Positions 33,126-41,563 of a DNA stretch of 64,000 nucleotides are shown here, piece after piece. The notes below the pieces were generated by a model, which searched no databases, was not told where the DNA came from, and saw nothing but the letters and a program-made list of their open reading frames with translations. Within the stretch, counting starts at the first letter, position 1; each line of letters begins with the position of its first letter. The stretch comes from Candidatus Woesearchaeota archaeon (GTDB lineage Archaea > Nanobdellota > Nanobdellia > Woesearchaeales > JAHWIC01). The stretch is taken from positions 1 to 64,000 of the forward strand of contig JAHWIK010000015.1 in the NCBI GenBank assembly GCA_019322485.1, read 5' to 3'. The translations under genes and the position numbers were made by a program.

Positions 33126-35720
33126 CTATTTAACATCCTTTACAGGACTTTCTCTAAAATCTTTAACACCGTCTCTTACAAGCTCAGCATACTTAACTGG
33201 ATTCTGCATATAATCCTGGAGAACTGCTGCACGTCCTTGTTCTTCAACAAGTTTTAAGATGATAGGAACGCCTAAATAAAGATGGCTTTGATTCTCGCTA
33301 ATCTCGCGGTCAATAGCTTTTTGCGATATGCCAAATCTCTCTTTGTTTTCTCTTATCCAGTGCCAGGCAAGGGCATGCACAATTGCTTCGTCTGTAATCT
33401 TGCTCATGTACTTAGCTTCTTCTAAATTCTCATATGTTATCTCATCTCCGTCTCTTGAAACTTTAATGAGACTTTCCATAATCTTCCCGCTGTAAGGACC
33501 GATTAGGCAATGCAGTGTCTCACAATACATTGAAAAGTGTGCCCCTCCTACGTCTTCTTCATGAGCTTTGACAAAGATATATTCAGGGTCTAGCTTGACC
33601 TTTCCGTCTTTAAGATTGCCTGTTCCTCCTCCACGGCCTCCTTCTCCTGCATCTAAATCAAGTGGTGGCAGTTTATCTTTGCGACCATCTGCATGAACAG
33701 CATAGGTTTGTCCAATTACTCTCCTCCCAACTTGATTTACAATATAGATTGGCATGGAATCTCCCTTAGTTTCAGCTAAATCATCAATACTTTGAACTGC
33801 CTTAAGATGAAAATTAGTTCTTAGACCAAGCTTATCATAATCTTCAACTACATGACCAAGTGCTTCTTGAAACATAGACGGTTCATACTTCTTCAATGGC
33901 TGAATATATGTTCTCGTCTTTAATGTCTCAAATGAAACCTCAGTCACATCACTAAAACGTCCTCTGTGTTTTGGATGCCTCAAACTTTTCCAGATCCAGT
34001 CTCTGACCTTTAGTAGCAGTCCATCTTCCCTTATAGAGTTTTCAAAATTTCCTTTAACAATCACACCTTCTTCAGGAATATAACGATAATCTCCAACTTT
34101 TTTTGCTTTTAGCCTCAACTGGACTCTTCCAGCCTGGATTCTATCTAAGCTTGTATATTCGAGAAGCAATTCAATACCTGCTCTTTGAGGGCTGTTCCTT
34201 GTATCTTCAAAAAGTTGATTTTTCATCTCCCTGTAATCGGCTAATGCAACGTCATAAGTAATACTGCTTACTTTTCTTCTTCCACTTACAATCATAAGTA
34301 AAGGATGTATAGAACTATGGTATTCCTCGAGGAGTGCACCTAAGTCTCCATTACCTGGTTGCCACAAGGCATCGAATAAGGCTTTGATATGTTGTATCTC
34401 TTCTTCGCTCATATCCTTGATAATAGGCCAATCTAATTGCCTATGATGTTTAGTTGCCGCATGCACAGACTCATTATCAACAGCAGAAAGCAGGTCTTGT
34501 TCAGTTTGGAACCCAAACCCAAAAGCATGCTTGGTCACACATACAGTTGCTGGCTGTCCACTTGGCTGATTACGTTCAACGTACATAGCTGTCTTTCCAC
34601 TAAACTTCTTAATCCCATCATTTTCTCGAGTATCATCTCCTACATACCTGAACTCTCTAATAGACTCAAATAGAGGATTCTCGTCTCCTAAATGCTCCAG
34701 CAATTCATCAAGATACTGCTGCCTTAGATTCTCAGCAACTTTTGCTTCGTGGTAAGTAAGTAAGCGTTCTGGCGGGCCATCCTGTCCAGCCTTTGAAAGT
34801 CTTTTTCCTATGGCACTTAAATGATGGGGAAGATTAAATCTTGTTTTTAGGGCGTCAACAACTCCTGGCCTTACTTCCTCCCAATTTCTTGCTTCCTCTA
34901 ACTTGGAGAGATATTCAAGATGGGTTGTAAGTAAATGTTCGGCATATCTTAGAGATATTGTATCAGGCGGTATAAGCCCACCACTAGGGTCAATCTTGAT
35001 ATGTTTTCTAATCTGATGCTCATAACAGTCAAGTTCCTCTACAATGTCAAGTAGTCTTGTTGAGAGCGTTCCTTCTGCAGTTAAGCAGTATTTAATCAAG
35101 TCATTCCGTCCTGAGGCATACTGTTTACCATGTCTGAATTCATGATCTCTTAGAGCACATATAAAATCAGCTGCAGTCTCCATACTGGATTTTTCAGTGC
35201 TAAATGCACGAGAACTTATTTCAATTCTGCTATTCTTGCCCTCTACTTTTCCATCTATGAACCTTGAGTTCTCTGGAGTAAATGCCCTCATTGCTGCCCT
35301 AGTGTCCTTTTTGAAATAATCTGAGTTTGGAGCATATTTCATACCCATAACATATTCAGGCAAACCAATCTGTTTCTTGACTAAATCAATAAAATGAGCT
35401 CTTCTGCCTTCATCCCTTTGAGCAAGCCTGAATTCCTTTTCTAAATCAACTTTTGCTTCCCTAACAATAGGTGGTTTTTCTGCTATTGGCCTAGAATCAA
35501 CCGCAGGACTGCTTCTTGAGAGATACCAGCCAGCTAAACCAGCAACTATAGAAAATCCAGCTGCAGCAATTATTCCAGGAACAGCATAACTTCTTTGTTG
35601 CTGCGCCTCTTGAGCTGCTTGCTCAGCAGCTTCTCTTTCTGCAGCCTGCTTTTTTAGCCTTTCCTGCCTTTTGGTTAAACCCTTGTGTTTTTCTCTCTTC
35701 TTTCTGCTTTTTGAACCCAT
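33126..35720 (-). CDS. Large membrane-anchored protein with HExxH and two degenerate copies
   Basis: 864 residues. Basic N-terminus with KGLTKRQERLKKQA, one membrane helix (about 47-69), then a long outside region. An intact HEFRH sits at residues 193-197 (RDHEFRHGKQYASG), with ELDCYEHQI about 32 residues later as candidate third ligand region. Two further copies of the local pattern are degenerate: NESVH at 416-420 (SAVDNESVHAATKHH) and CETLH at 733-737 (MYCETLHCLIGPYSG). This looks like a triplicated peptidase-like domain with one active site. TATA-like TTTTTATAAG suggests a leaderless start at 35720. Confidence 0.6.
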   Translation of the reverse strand: MGSKSRKKREKHKGLTKRQERLKKQAAEREAAEQAAQEAQQQRSYAVPGIIAAAGFSIVAGLAGWYLSRSSPAVDSRPIAEKPPIVREAKVDLEKEFRLAQRDEGRRAHFIDLVKKQIGLPEYVMGMKYAPNSDYFKKDTRAAMRAFTPENSRFIDGKVEGKNSRIEISSRAFSTEKSSMETAADFICALRDHEFRHGKQYASGRNDLIKYCLTAEGTLSTRLLDIVEELDCYEHQIRKHIKIDPSGGLIPPDTISLRYAEHLLTTHLEYLSKLEEARNWEEVRPGVVDALKTRFNLPHHLSAIGKRLSKAGQDGPPERLLTYHEAKVAENLRQQYLDELLEHLGDENPLFESIREFRYVGDDTRENDGIKKFSGKTAMYVERNQPSGQPATVCVTKHAFGFGFQTEQDLLSAVDNESVHAATKHHRQLDWPIIKDMSEEEIQHIKALFDALWQPGNGDLGALLEEYHSSIHPLLMIVSGRRKVSSITYDVALADYREMKNQLFEDTRNSPQRAGIELLLEYTSLDRIQAGRVQLRLKAKKVGDYRYIPEEGVIVKGNFENSIREDGLLLKVRDWIWKSLRHPKHRGRFSDVTEVSFETLKTRTYIQPLKKYEPSMFQEALGHVVEDYDKLGLRTNFHLKAVQSIDDLAETKGDSMPIYIVNQVGRRVIGQTYAVHADGRKDKLPPLDLDAGEGGRGGGTGNLKDGKVKLDPEYIFVKAHEEDVGGAHFSMYCETLHCLIGPYSGKIMESLIKVSRDGDEITYENLEEAKYMSKITDEAIVHALAWHWIRENKERFGISQKAIDREISENQSHLYLGVPIILKLVEEQGRAAVLQDYMQNPVKYAELVRDGVKDFRESPVKDVK

Positions 35721-35876
35721 GGGAAAGGAGAATTTTTAACCTTATAAAAACCTTTGCTATGTTACTACTTATAAATAATCATAGAGTAAGCTTTTCTTTT
35801 ATTCACTATTGAGCGAAACCTTTAAAAATCACCCATATTTCTTCTATAAGACATCAATTAATTAGGAGACTATAAT

Positions 35877-36509
35877 ATGTTTTACAAAGTTGAACTGAAA
35901 GACCACATAAGGGTGCCGCCTGATTTATTTGGCTTGCCTTTAGATGAAGCTGTGATAAAGAGGATAAAGACAAAGTACTCTGGGTTTATATCAAAGGACC
36001 TTGGTGTGGTTATTGATGTTTCTGAAGTAGACAGCATAGGTGAAGGAATAATAGTGCCTGGTGATGGCGCTTCTTACTATGATGTTACATTCAAGCTTCT
36101 TACTTTTAGGCCGGAATTGCAGGAAGTTGTTATGGGAAAGATAAGGGAAATAGCTGACTTTGGTGCTTTTATGACTCTAGGCCCAATAGACGGCATGATA
36201 CACATTTCACAAACAATGGATGATTTTGTAAGCTTTAGCAAGGATAAGACCCTGTCTGGAAAGGAAACAAAGAAATCCCTGAGTGTTAATGACGTTTGCA
36301 GGGGCAGGGTAATAGCTGTGTCCTATAAAGATCCAATGAATCCCAAGATTGGCCTGACAATGAGGCAAGGCGGCTTGGGAAGGCTTGACTGGATAGAAGC
36401 AGAGCATGAGAAGGAAGAAAAAGAAAAAGCTGAAGAAGAGCCTGAAGAAAAGAAAGGCAAGGAAAAGCCAAAAGAGAAGAAGAAGGCTAAAGGGAATAAG
36501 AAAAAATGA
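35877..36509 (+). CDS. rpo7 (rpoE1): DNA-directed RNA polymerase subunit Rpo7 (RpoE')
   Basis: 210 residues. Archaeal homologue of eukaryotic Rpb7, which with Rpo4 forms the polymerase stalk. N-terminal RNP-like domain (MFYKVELKDHIRVPPDLFG ... VIDVSEVDSIGEG) and S1 domain (MGKIREIADFGAFMTLGPIDGMIH) are normal. The C-terminal tail, from about 180, is a Lys/Glu/Pro-rich extension (EKAEEEPEEKKGKEKPKEK) not usual for Rpo7. It starts the transcription/ribosomal operon rpo7-spt4-rps24e-rps27ae. Confidence 0.95.
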   Translation: MFYKVELKDHIRVPPDLFGLPLDEAVIKRIKTKYSGFISKDLGVVIDVSEVDSIGEGIIVPGDGASYYDVTFKLLTFRPELQEVVMGKIREIADFGAFMTLGPIDGMIHISQTMDDFVSFSKDKTLSGKETKKSLSVNDVCRGRVIAVSYKDPMNPKIGLTMRQGGLGRLDWIEAEHEKEEKEKAEEEPEEKKGKEKPKEKKKAKGNKKK

Positions 36510-36558
36510 GCTTAGAAATCAAAGATTTCTGGCTCATTGAAATTCGGTGAATTTCAAT
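36506..36558. repeat. Two intergenic hairpins around rpo7 stop and spt4 start
   Basis: Stem 1: ATGAGC (36506-36511) with GCTCAT (36532-36537), continued inside by AGAAATC/GATTTCT around an AAA loop; it includes the rpo7 stop codon. Stem 2: ATTGAAATTC (36536-36545) with GAATTTCAAT (36549-36558), 10 perfect bp. The spt4 start codon begins inside stem 2 (36557), and the GGTGA ribosome-binding-like bases lie partly in its loop, so this may affect spt4 translation. Confidence 0.65.
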
Positions 36559-36742
36559 GAAGAAAAAGGTATGCAAGGAATGCAAGATATTTGTTGAAGG
36601 CAATGTATGTCCTGTTTGCAAAGGTAATCAGTTTTCTCCAAATTGGCAGGGTAGATTGCATATTCTTGACGCAGATAAGTCAATAGTAGCAAAGAAAGTA
36701 GGGCTAAAGGTACACGGCGAGTATGCAATAAAGGTAAGGTGA
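36557..36742 (+). CDS. spt4: Transcription elongation factor Spt4 (RpoE'')
   Basis: 61 residues, normal length. The zinc-ribbon CKECKIFVEGNVCPVCKGNQ followed by SPNWQGRLHILDADKS is diagnostic. Partner of Spt5/NusG that stabilises elongating RNA polymerase. Its start overlaps hairpin stem 2, and GGTGA precedes it by about 6 nt. It is followed by rps24e after 4 bp. Confidence 0.95.
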   Translation: MKKKVCKECKIFVEGNVCPVCKGNQFSPNWQGRLHILDADKSIVAKKVGLKVHGEYAIKVR

Positions 36743-36746
36743 AACT

Positions 36747-37151
36747 ATGGATCTTAAGATTATTGAGAAGAAAGAACAACCTATGCTCTCTAGGATAGAG
36801 ATAAAGGGAAAACTTGAGTTTCAGGGAGCAACCCCTTCAGCTAATGAGGTTAAAAAACAATTATCTTCAGAATTAAAGGTTGATGAAAAGCTTATTGCTG
36901 TTAAGAACATCTCCACCTATTTTGGTGTTAACAATGCTGACTTAGTTGCTTATGCTTATCTTAACAAAGAAGATATGGACAAGGTAGAGCCAAAGCCAAA
37001 GGAAAAGGCTGGAGCAAAGCCTGCTGCTAAAGAAGCTCCTAAGGAAGCTGCTAAAGAGGCTCCTAAGGAAGCGCCAAAAGAAAAGCCTAAAGAAGAAGCT
37101 CCTAAAGAAAAGCCTAAAGAGGCACCAAAGGAAGAAAAGCCTAAGGAATAA
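36747..37151 (+). CDS. rps24e: Ribosomal protein S24e with long Lys/Ala/Pro/Glu tail
   Basis: 134 residues. The first about 80 are a normal archaeal S24e (MDLKIIEKKEQPMLSRIEIK ... AVKNISTYFGVNNADL). From about 88 it becomes a low-complexity tail of repeated KEAPKE/KEKPKEE units. Such KPE tails recur on Rpo7, L1 and L10 here. Ribosomal small-subunit protein. Cotranscribed with spt4 and rps27ae. Confidence 0.92.
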   Translation: MDLKIIEKKEQPMLSRIEIKGKLEFQGATPSANEVKKQLSSELKVDEKLIAVKNISTYFGVNNADLVAYAYLNKEDMDKVEPKPKEKAGAKPAAKEAPKEAAKEAPKEAPKEKPKEEAPKEKPKEAPKEEKPKE

Positions 37152-37153
37152 AA

Positions 37154-37375
37154 ATGGCAAAGAAAAAAGTAAAACCAAAGAGACCAAGCAAAAGATACTC
37201 ATTATACGAGAAATCAGGAGAGAAGAAGAACAGGTTCTGCCCTAAGTGCGGCCCTGGAATTTTTATGGCAAAGCATAATGATAGAATAGTTTGCGGTACA
37301 TGCCATTATACTGAATTTATTAAGTCAGAAACACCAGCTGATAAAAAAGCAGATAAACCAGCTGAGAAAAAATAA
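37154..37375 (+). CDS. rps27ae: Ribosomal protein S27ae
   Basis: 73 residues. Zinc ribbon CPKCGPGIFMAKHNDRIVCG with CHYTEF, preceded by a basic N-terminus KKVKPKRPSKRYSLYEKSG. The C-terminus has a KSETPADKKADKPAEKK tail, slightly longer and more lysine-rich than typical. Last gene of this operon; it converges on the coiled-coil gene with 2 bp between. Confidence 0.93.
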   Translation: MAKKKVKPKRPSKRYSLYEKSGEKKNRFCPKCGPGIFMAKHNDRIVCGTCHYTEFIKSETPADKKADKPAEKK

Positions 37376-37377
37376 TC

Positions 37378-38271
37378 CTATTTCTTTGATTCTGAGCCCT
37401 GAAAAATAAGCAAGTCCTCTGTTGTAAGCTTTTCTCTCTTTTTTATCTTTTCCTGGACAAGTTCTTCCTTATCCTTTAACATAGTTTCTACCTTTTTCTT
37501 TTTTGCTTCCCTGGTTTCAATGTTGTTTTTGTCCAGCTCTTCTTTTATCTTGCCCAGCTCTGCGAGTTTATGCTTCAATTCATTATTGACATCATTGAAT
37601 TTAACCTTGAATTCAGTAAATTTCATAAATGCTTTTTCTTCCTCGAGCTTTAACTCATCAAGCTGCTTAACTGAGGTAACCATTTCCTCATGCCTTTTCT
37701 GGGATTCTTTTGCTGTGGTCTGTATCTTTTTATGGATGTCCTGCGCCTTATTTTTCGCTTCATCTGTTTTTACTGATATGCCCCCTATGTCTTCACTGAG
37801 CTTCTTTATCTCTTTTGATTCGTTATACTTCTTTTTTAGGGTGTTAATCTGTTTCATCAGTTTCTTTTCCTTCTCAAATGACATTGCCTCTGTTTCTATA
37901 CTCCCCTCCAGCCTTTCTATGAGGGGCTTTAGATTAGACGGATCTTCTTCTATATGCAGTTTTTTCATCAGGTCTGTCTTCTGGGTCCTTAGGCCTTTTA
38001 TCTTAGAAATATGCTTTTTTGTTTCCTTGTTGAGCTTATCGCGCTCTTTCTTATCCTTCTTGACCTGATCTGTTAGAGAATTACGCTGATCCTTATTTTC
38101 GTTTACACTTTTTCTGATGTCACTTATCTTGTTTTTGAACTCTTCTTTTTTCTTGAACCATTCCTCTTTTTGTTCATCTATCTGGTTCAATCTTTCTTTT
38201 AATACAGACAGTTCCTTCTTCTTCTCATCCAGTTTCCTAAATAGCTCTTTCTTCTGTTCTTGCGTTAACAT
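37378..38271 (-). CDS. Archaeal coiled-coil protein (COG1340-like)
   Basis: 297 residues, almost entirely predicted long coiled coil rich in Lys and Glu (KKKELSVLKERLNQIDEQKE; KKLSEDIGGISVKTDEAKNK). No signal peptide or membrane segment. The length and pattern resemble the archaeal coiled-coil proteins COG1340. Ends with a short SESKK tail. Placed beside ribosomal operons, but its role cannot be read from sequence. Confidence 0.75.
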   Translation of the reverse strand: MLTQEQKKELFRKLDEKKKELSVLKERLNQIDEQKEEWFKKKEEFKNKISDIRKSVNENKDQRNSLTDQVKKDKKERDKLNKETKKHISKIKGLRTQKTDLMKKLHIEEDPSNLKPLIERLEGSIETEAMSFEKEKKLMKQINTLKKKYNESKEIKKLSEDIGGISVKTDEAKNKAQDIHKKIQTTAKESQKRHEEMVTSVKQLDELKLEEEKAFMKFTEFKVKFNDVNNELKHKLAELGKIKEELDKNNIETREAKKKKVETMLKDKEELVQEKIKKREKLTTEDLLIFQGSESKK

Positions 38272-38321
38272 ACTTAGTCACGTTCACTATTTGTTGCATT
38301 TTAAATAAAAGACAAAAAAGT

Positions 38322-38642
38322 TTAGCCGAATAAGGCGCCTAGACCGGCAGCTGCTTTTTCTTCAGATTTTTTCTCTTCTTCTGCTGACTTTTTCTTCTCT
38401 TCTTTCTTTTCACCGCCTGCAGCAGGTGCTTCAGCAGCACTTGGAGCGGCAGCGGGTGCAGCAGCAACAGCAGCTGTTTCTATAGCCTTCTCTATATCAA
38501 CACCTTCAAGGCTAGCAACCAGAGCTTTTATCCTGGCGTCATCAACTTTAACACCAGCAGCTTCCAGTACTTTCTTTACAGATGCTTCTTCAACTTTTTG
38601 TCCAGCTTTATGCAACAACATAGCTGCATATATGTATTCCAT
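38322..38642 (-). CDS. rpl12: Ribosomal protein P1 (archaeal L12)
   Basis: 106 residues. MEYIYAAMLLHKAGQKV with EASVKKVLEAAGVKVDDARI is archaeal P1; the Ala-rich hinge and the charged KKEEKKKSAEEEKKSEEKAA region lead to the conserved GLGALFG end that recruits translational GTPases. A strong GGAGGTAG ribosome-binding site lies just before its ATG, 4 bp after the L10 stop. High copy dimer of the ribosomal stalk. Confidence 0.96.
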   Translation of the reverse strand: MEYIYAAMLLHKAGQKVEEASVKKVLEAAGVKVDDARIKALVASLEGVDIEKAIETAAVAAAPAAAPSAAEAPAAGGEKKEEKKKSAEEEKKSEEKAAAGLGALFG

Positions 38643-38646
38643 TTTT

Positions 38647-40629
38647 CTACCTCCTTAAAGTACCTTTCTTGACAAGATCTTTAGCTAATTTCTCTACATC
38701 CTTACTTTCTGTTTTTTGTTTTCTTTCTGCTAATTCTTGAGCAGTAGGAACGTCACCTTTAAATTCTGCTTTTCCCTTATTTTCAGCCAATTCCTGGATA
38801 CTAGGGACATCACCAGGCTCTTTTTCCTTCTTTTCTGCCAGTTCATGAGCAGAAGGGACATCCACCCTTGGCTTAAGCTTTCCTTTTTGTTTGGTTAACT
38901 CTTGAATACTAGGAACATGAATTCTAGGCTTTGGTTCAGGTTTTGGAGGTTCTTTCTTTACTTCTTCTATTAATTTTTCTGCAGTTGGTTCTGTTCCTTG
39001 GGCAAACTGTGTTGCCTGCTCAACCATCTTTGCTGTTTTGTCTTCTGTTTTGATTGCCTTTTCAACCTGCTTTTCCTCTTTTTTAATCTCTTTTTCTAAA
39101 ACCTCAGCTGCCTTTTCAATCTCTTCTTTTTTCTCCGGCTCTTTAATCTCTTCTTTCTTTGCTTCTTTTTTAATCTCTTTTATCGTTTCTTCGGCTTCTT
39201 TCTTGACCTCTTTTATTTCAGCCTCTTTCTTTGGGAAAGCTGTTCCCATCACTTCAGGTTTTTGTGGCTCTTGTATGACTCTCTTCTCTTCTACCTTCTT
39301 TGCTATCTGCTCGTCTACCTGTATCTCTTTTTCAACCTGCTTCTCTTCCTTTTCAACCTCTTTCTTCAGCTCTTTTGCTTCTTCAGGCTTGATTTCTTCT
39401 TTTTTTGCCAGTCCATCAATCTCTTCCTTTATCTCCTTTGCCTCTTGCTTTAGCTCTTTGATTACTTCTTCCTTTTTTTCCTCGGTTGGCTTCTCTTCTG
39501 GCTTTGGTTCTTCTTTTTTCTCCACTACTGGCATCTCTTTCTTTACTTCAACTTCTGTTGGTGGTTTTACCTCAACAGCCTTTTCCTCAACCTTAGGTTC
39601 AGGTTTCGGCTCTTCTTTTTTCTCTTCAGCCTTAGGCTTTTCTTCTGCTTTCGGCTCTTCCTTAGGTTTTTCCTCTGCCTTTGGAGGTTCTGGCTTAGGC
39701 TCTTCAGCAGGTTTCTCTTCAGGCTTCTTTTCCTCAGCCTTAGGCTCTTCTTTTTTCTCTTCAGCCTTTTCTGCTGTTTCAATGTTTGCACTTGATTTTA
39801 AGCCAAGCATTCCTCTTTCAGCCTTTGCCAGTAAATCATCAATAATCCCTTTATCAATAATACCTTCAGATAATCCTAAAGCCTTTGCCTCTCTGAATGC
39901 TTTTGCAAGCAATGGTTCAATAGTGGTTTTTGTTGGATAGCCAACATAAATAGCAACATTAAATGCACCGGATGCAGCTGCTCTCAAGTCAGCGTTGAAT
40001 TTGTCTTCATCAATAGCAAGAACATCCTTTCCGAAGATTACCCCGTTTTCATATGTTGCAGTAAGGTCCAGGCCAACTTCCATTGGCTGTATATTGAATC
40101 TTATCAGCAACTCAGCTACTTTTGGCTTTATCTTCTCTCCTTCCTTAACAACAACAGAATCCTCTTTTACTGCTACTTTTCCGCCCTCAACACCGCATTT
40201 TATCCCTACTGCACCAAGTTCACCGATTATTGGTCCTGGCATGAATGATGTAGGGCCAGCAGGTATAACAATATCCTTTGGAGAGGTCTGTCCTGGCTTT
40301 GCAGGAGCAGTACTCTTGCTTTTTTGCAGTGTTTTGTATAATTTGAAAGGATTTTCATTTGTGAATAATAAAGCAGGCATTCCTTTTAGGTGAGGCACTA
40401 ATTGTTCAATTCCTGGCTTCTTTTCTTTTGCATTCTCAATCGCTATCTTCATTATTCTCCTTTTTGTCATGAACATAGTGACCTTATCTCTTAACTGCTG
40501 CTTCATCTTCTGCAGCTGCGGAGCTGGAAGATTCTCCATATTAACAGCTCCAACAATAGGATACTTACTAATTAAATCAACAATCTCCTTTACAATCTTC
40601 TTCTTTTTGTCTGATACGTGAGCTTTCAT
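38647..40629 (-). CDS. rpl10: Ribosomal protein L10/P0 with ~370-residue low-complexity C-terminal extension
   Basis: 660 residues; archaeal L10 is normally about 290-350. Residues 1-283 are a normal L10/P0 (SDKKKKIVKEIVDLISKYP; KTTIEPLLAKAFREAKALGL). From about 287 a Lys/Glu/Pro-rich coil runs to about 575, followed by four imperfect repeats of the type (D/H)VPS(I/A)QELAEKK spaced 17-19 residues and a terminal DVEKLAKDLVKKGTLRR. The usual acidic GLF-type end shared with P1 is absent. Overlaps L1 by 4 bp. Stalk base binding P1 dimers; the extension is unexplained. Confidence 0.93.
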   Translation of the reverse strand: MKAHVSDKKKKIVKEIVDLISKYPIVGAVNMENLPAPQLQKMKQQLRDKVTMFMTKRRIMKIAIENAKEKKPGIEQLVPHLKGMPALLFTNENPFKLYKTLQKSKSTAPAKPGQTSPKDIVIPAGPTSFMPGPIIGELGAVGIKCGVEGGKVAVKEDSVVVKEGEKIKPKVAELLIRFNIQPMEVGLDLTATYENGVIFGKDVLAIDEDKFNADLRAAASGAFNVAIYVGYPTKTTIEPLLAKAFREAKALGLSEGIIDKGIIDDLLAKAERGMLGLKSSANIETAEKAEEKKEEPKAEEKKPEEKPAEEPKPEPPKAEEKPKEEPKAEEKPKAEEKKEEPKPEPKVEEKAVEVKPPTEVEVKKEMPVVEKKEEPKPEEKPTEEKKEEVIKELKQEAKEIKEEIDGLAKKEEIKPEEAKELKKEVEKEEKQVEKEIQVDEQIAKKVEEKRVIQEPQKPEVMGTAFPKKEAEIKEVKKEAEETIKEIKKEAKKEEIKEPEKKEEIEKAAEVLEKEIKKEEKQVEKAIKTEDKTAKMVEQATQFAQGTEPTAEKLIEEVKKEPPKPEPKPRIHVPSIQELTKQKGKLKPRVDVPSAHELAEKKEKEPGDVPSIQELAENKGKAEFKGDVPTAQELAERKQKTESKDVEKLAKDLVKKGTLRR

Positions 40630-41471
40630 TTTTTAGCTTCACTCTTTGGAGCTTCCTTAGGCGTTTCGGCCTTAGGCTCTTCTTTTTTCTCTTCAGCCTT
40701 GGGTTCTTTTTGAGAAGTCTCCGACTTCTCTAAACCTTTCTCACTTTCGTTCGAAAGCTCTTTAGGAGCTTCCTTTGCAGGCTTTGGCTTCTTTCCCTTC
40801 TTTGCTTCTTCTTCTGTCTTTTCTCCTATCTTGACCACAGGACCCATGCTGAGCTTTAAGCAGACATTCTTCACATTATTCTTTCCGTCTGGCAGGTGGT
40901 GTATGACCTGGTCATAGATAGACATTATGTTATCTATGACTTCATCGTCTTTCATATCCTCTTTTCCCGCTAAACATCTTACAACAGGATCATTAATTGT
41001 TCTTAATCTTATAGTTCTCTTTAGCTTTTCAGCTAATGGCTTTAGGTTTGCATTTGGCGGAACAACACACCCTGCTTTTGGGTTTGGCATCTTTCCTTTT
41101 GGGCCGAATACCCGGCCAAAAGATGTTGCTATCTTTGGCATGATTGTTGCCTGTGCTATGAAATAATCATAAGAGTTAGCCAGTTTCTTTACTATTTTCT
41201 TGTCCTTGTATTTTGGGAAATTATCAACAAGAACTGCTTCATCGCAGTTAGCTTTGGCGCTTTCACTTAGTTCAGGACCAATCAAAGCGCAGATTTTAGC
41301 CTGCTTCCCGCTTGGATGGCTTAACTGCATGAAGAAATCAACCTTCTCTTCAGATTTCTTTAAGTTAATATGTTTTAGATTAATGATTAGGTCAACACTC
41401 TGTTTAAAATTCCTTTTAGTAGAAGTTTGCTTTACTCTCTTTAATGCTTCTGTTACTTGATTCTTATCCAT
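40626..41471 (-). CDS. rpl1: Ribosomal protein L1
   Basis: 281 residues. Normal L1 up to about 215 (MDKNQVTEALKRVKQTSTKR; FGRVFGPKGKMPNPKAGCVV; VCLKLSMGPVVKIGEKTEEE), then a Lys/Glu/Pro-rich tail to residue 281. AGGAGGGT lies before the ATG. It is the first gene of L1-L10-L12; the L11 gene that usually precedes it is not here. L1 in archaea can autoregulate its own mRNA; no clear leader binding site was identified. Confidence 0.95.
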   Translation of the reverse strand: MDKNQVTEALKRVKQTSTKRNFKQSVDLIINLKHINLKKSEEKVDFFMQLSHPSGKQAKICALIGPELSESAKANCDEAVLVDNFPKYKDKKIVKKLANSYDYFIAQATIMPKIATSFGRVFGPKGKMPNPKAGCVVPPNANLKPLAEKLKRTIRLRTINDPVVRCLAGKEDMKDDEVIDNIMSIYDQVIHHLPDGKNNVKNVCLKLSMGPVVKIGEKTEEEAKKGKKPKPAKEAPKELSNESEKGLEKSETSQKEPKAEEKKEEPKAETPKEAPKSEAKK

Positions 41472-41563
41472 TCTACCCTCCTACTTGATAAGTAGTTGTA
41501 CGGGAACAATTATGAGTATAGGATTTTGAGGGGGTTTATAAATGTTGTGGTGAAGGGGCAAAT

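Noticed and set aside
39038..39940. 300-codon plus-strand frame opposite the L10 tail
   Set aside because: It is the reverse complement of a Lys/Glu-rich low-complexity region, giving a Ser/Phe/Leu-rich product with no motif or ribosome-binding site; it is a shadow.
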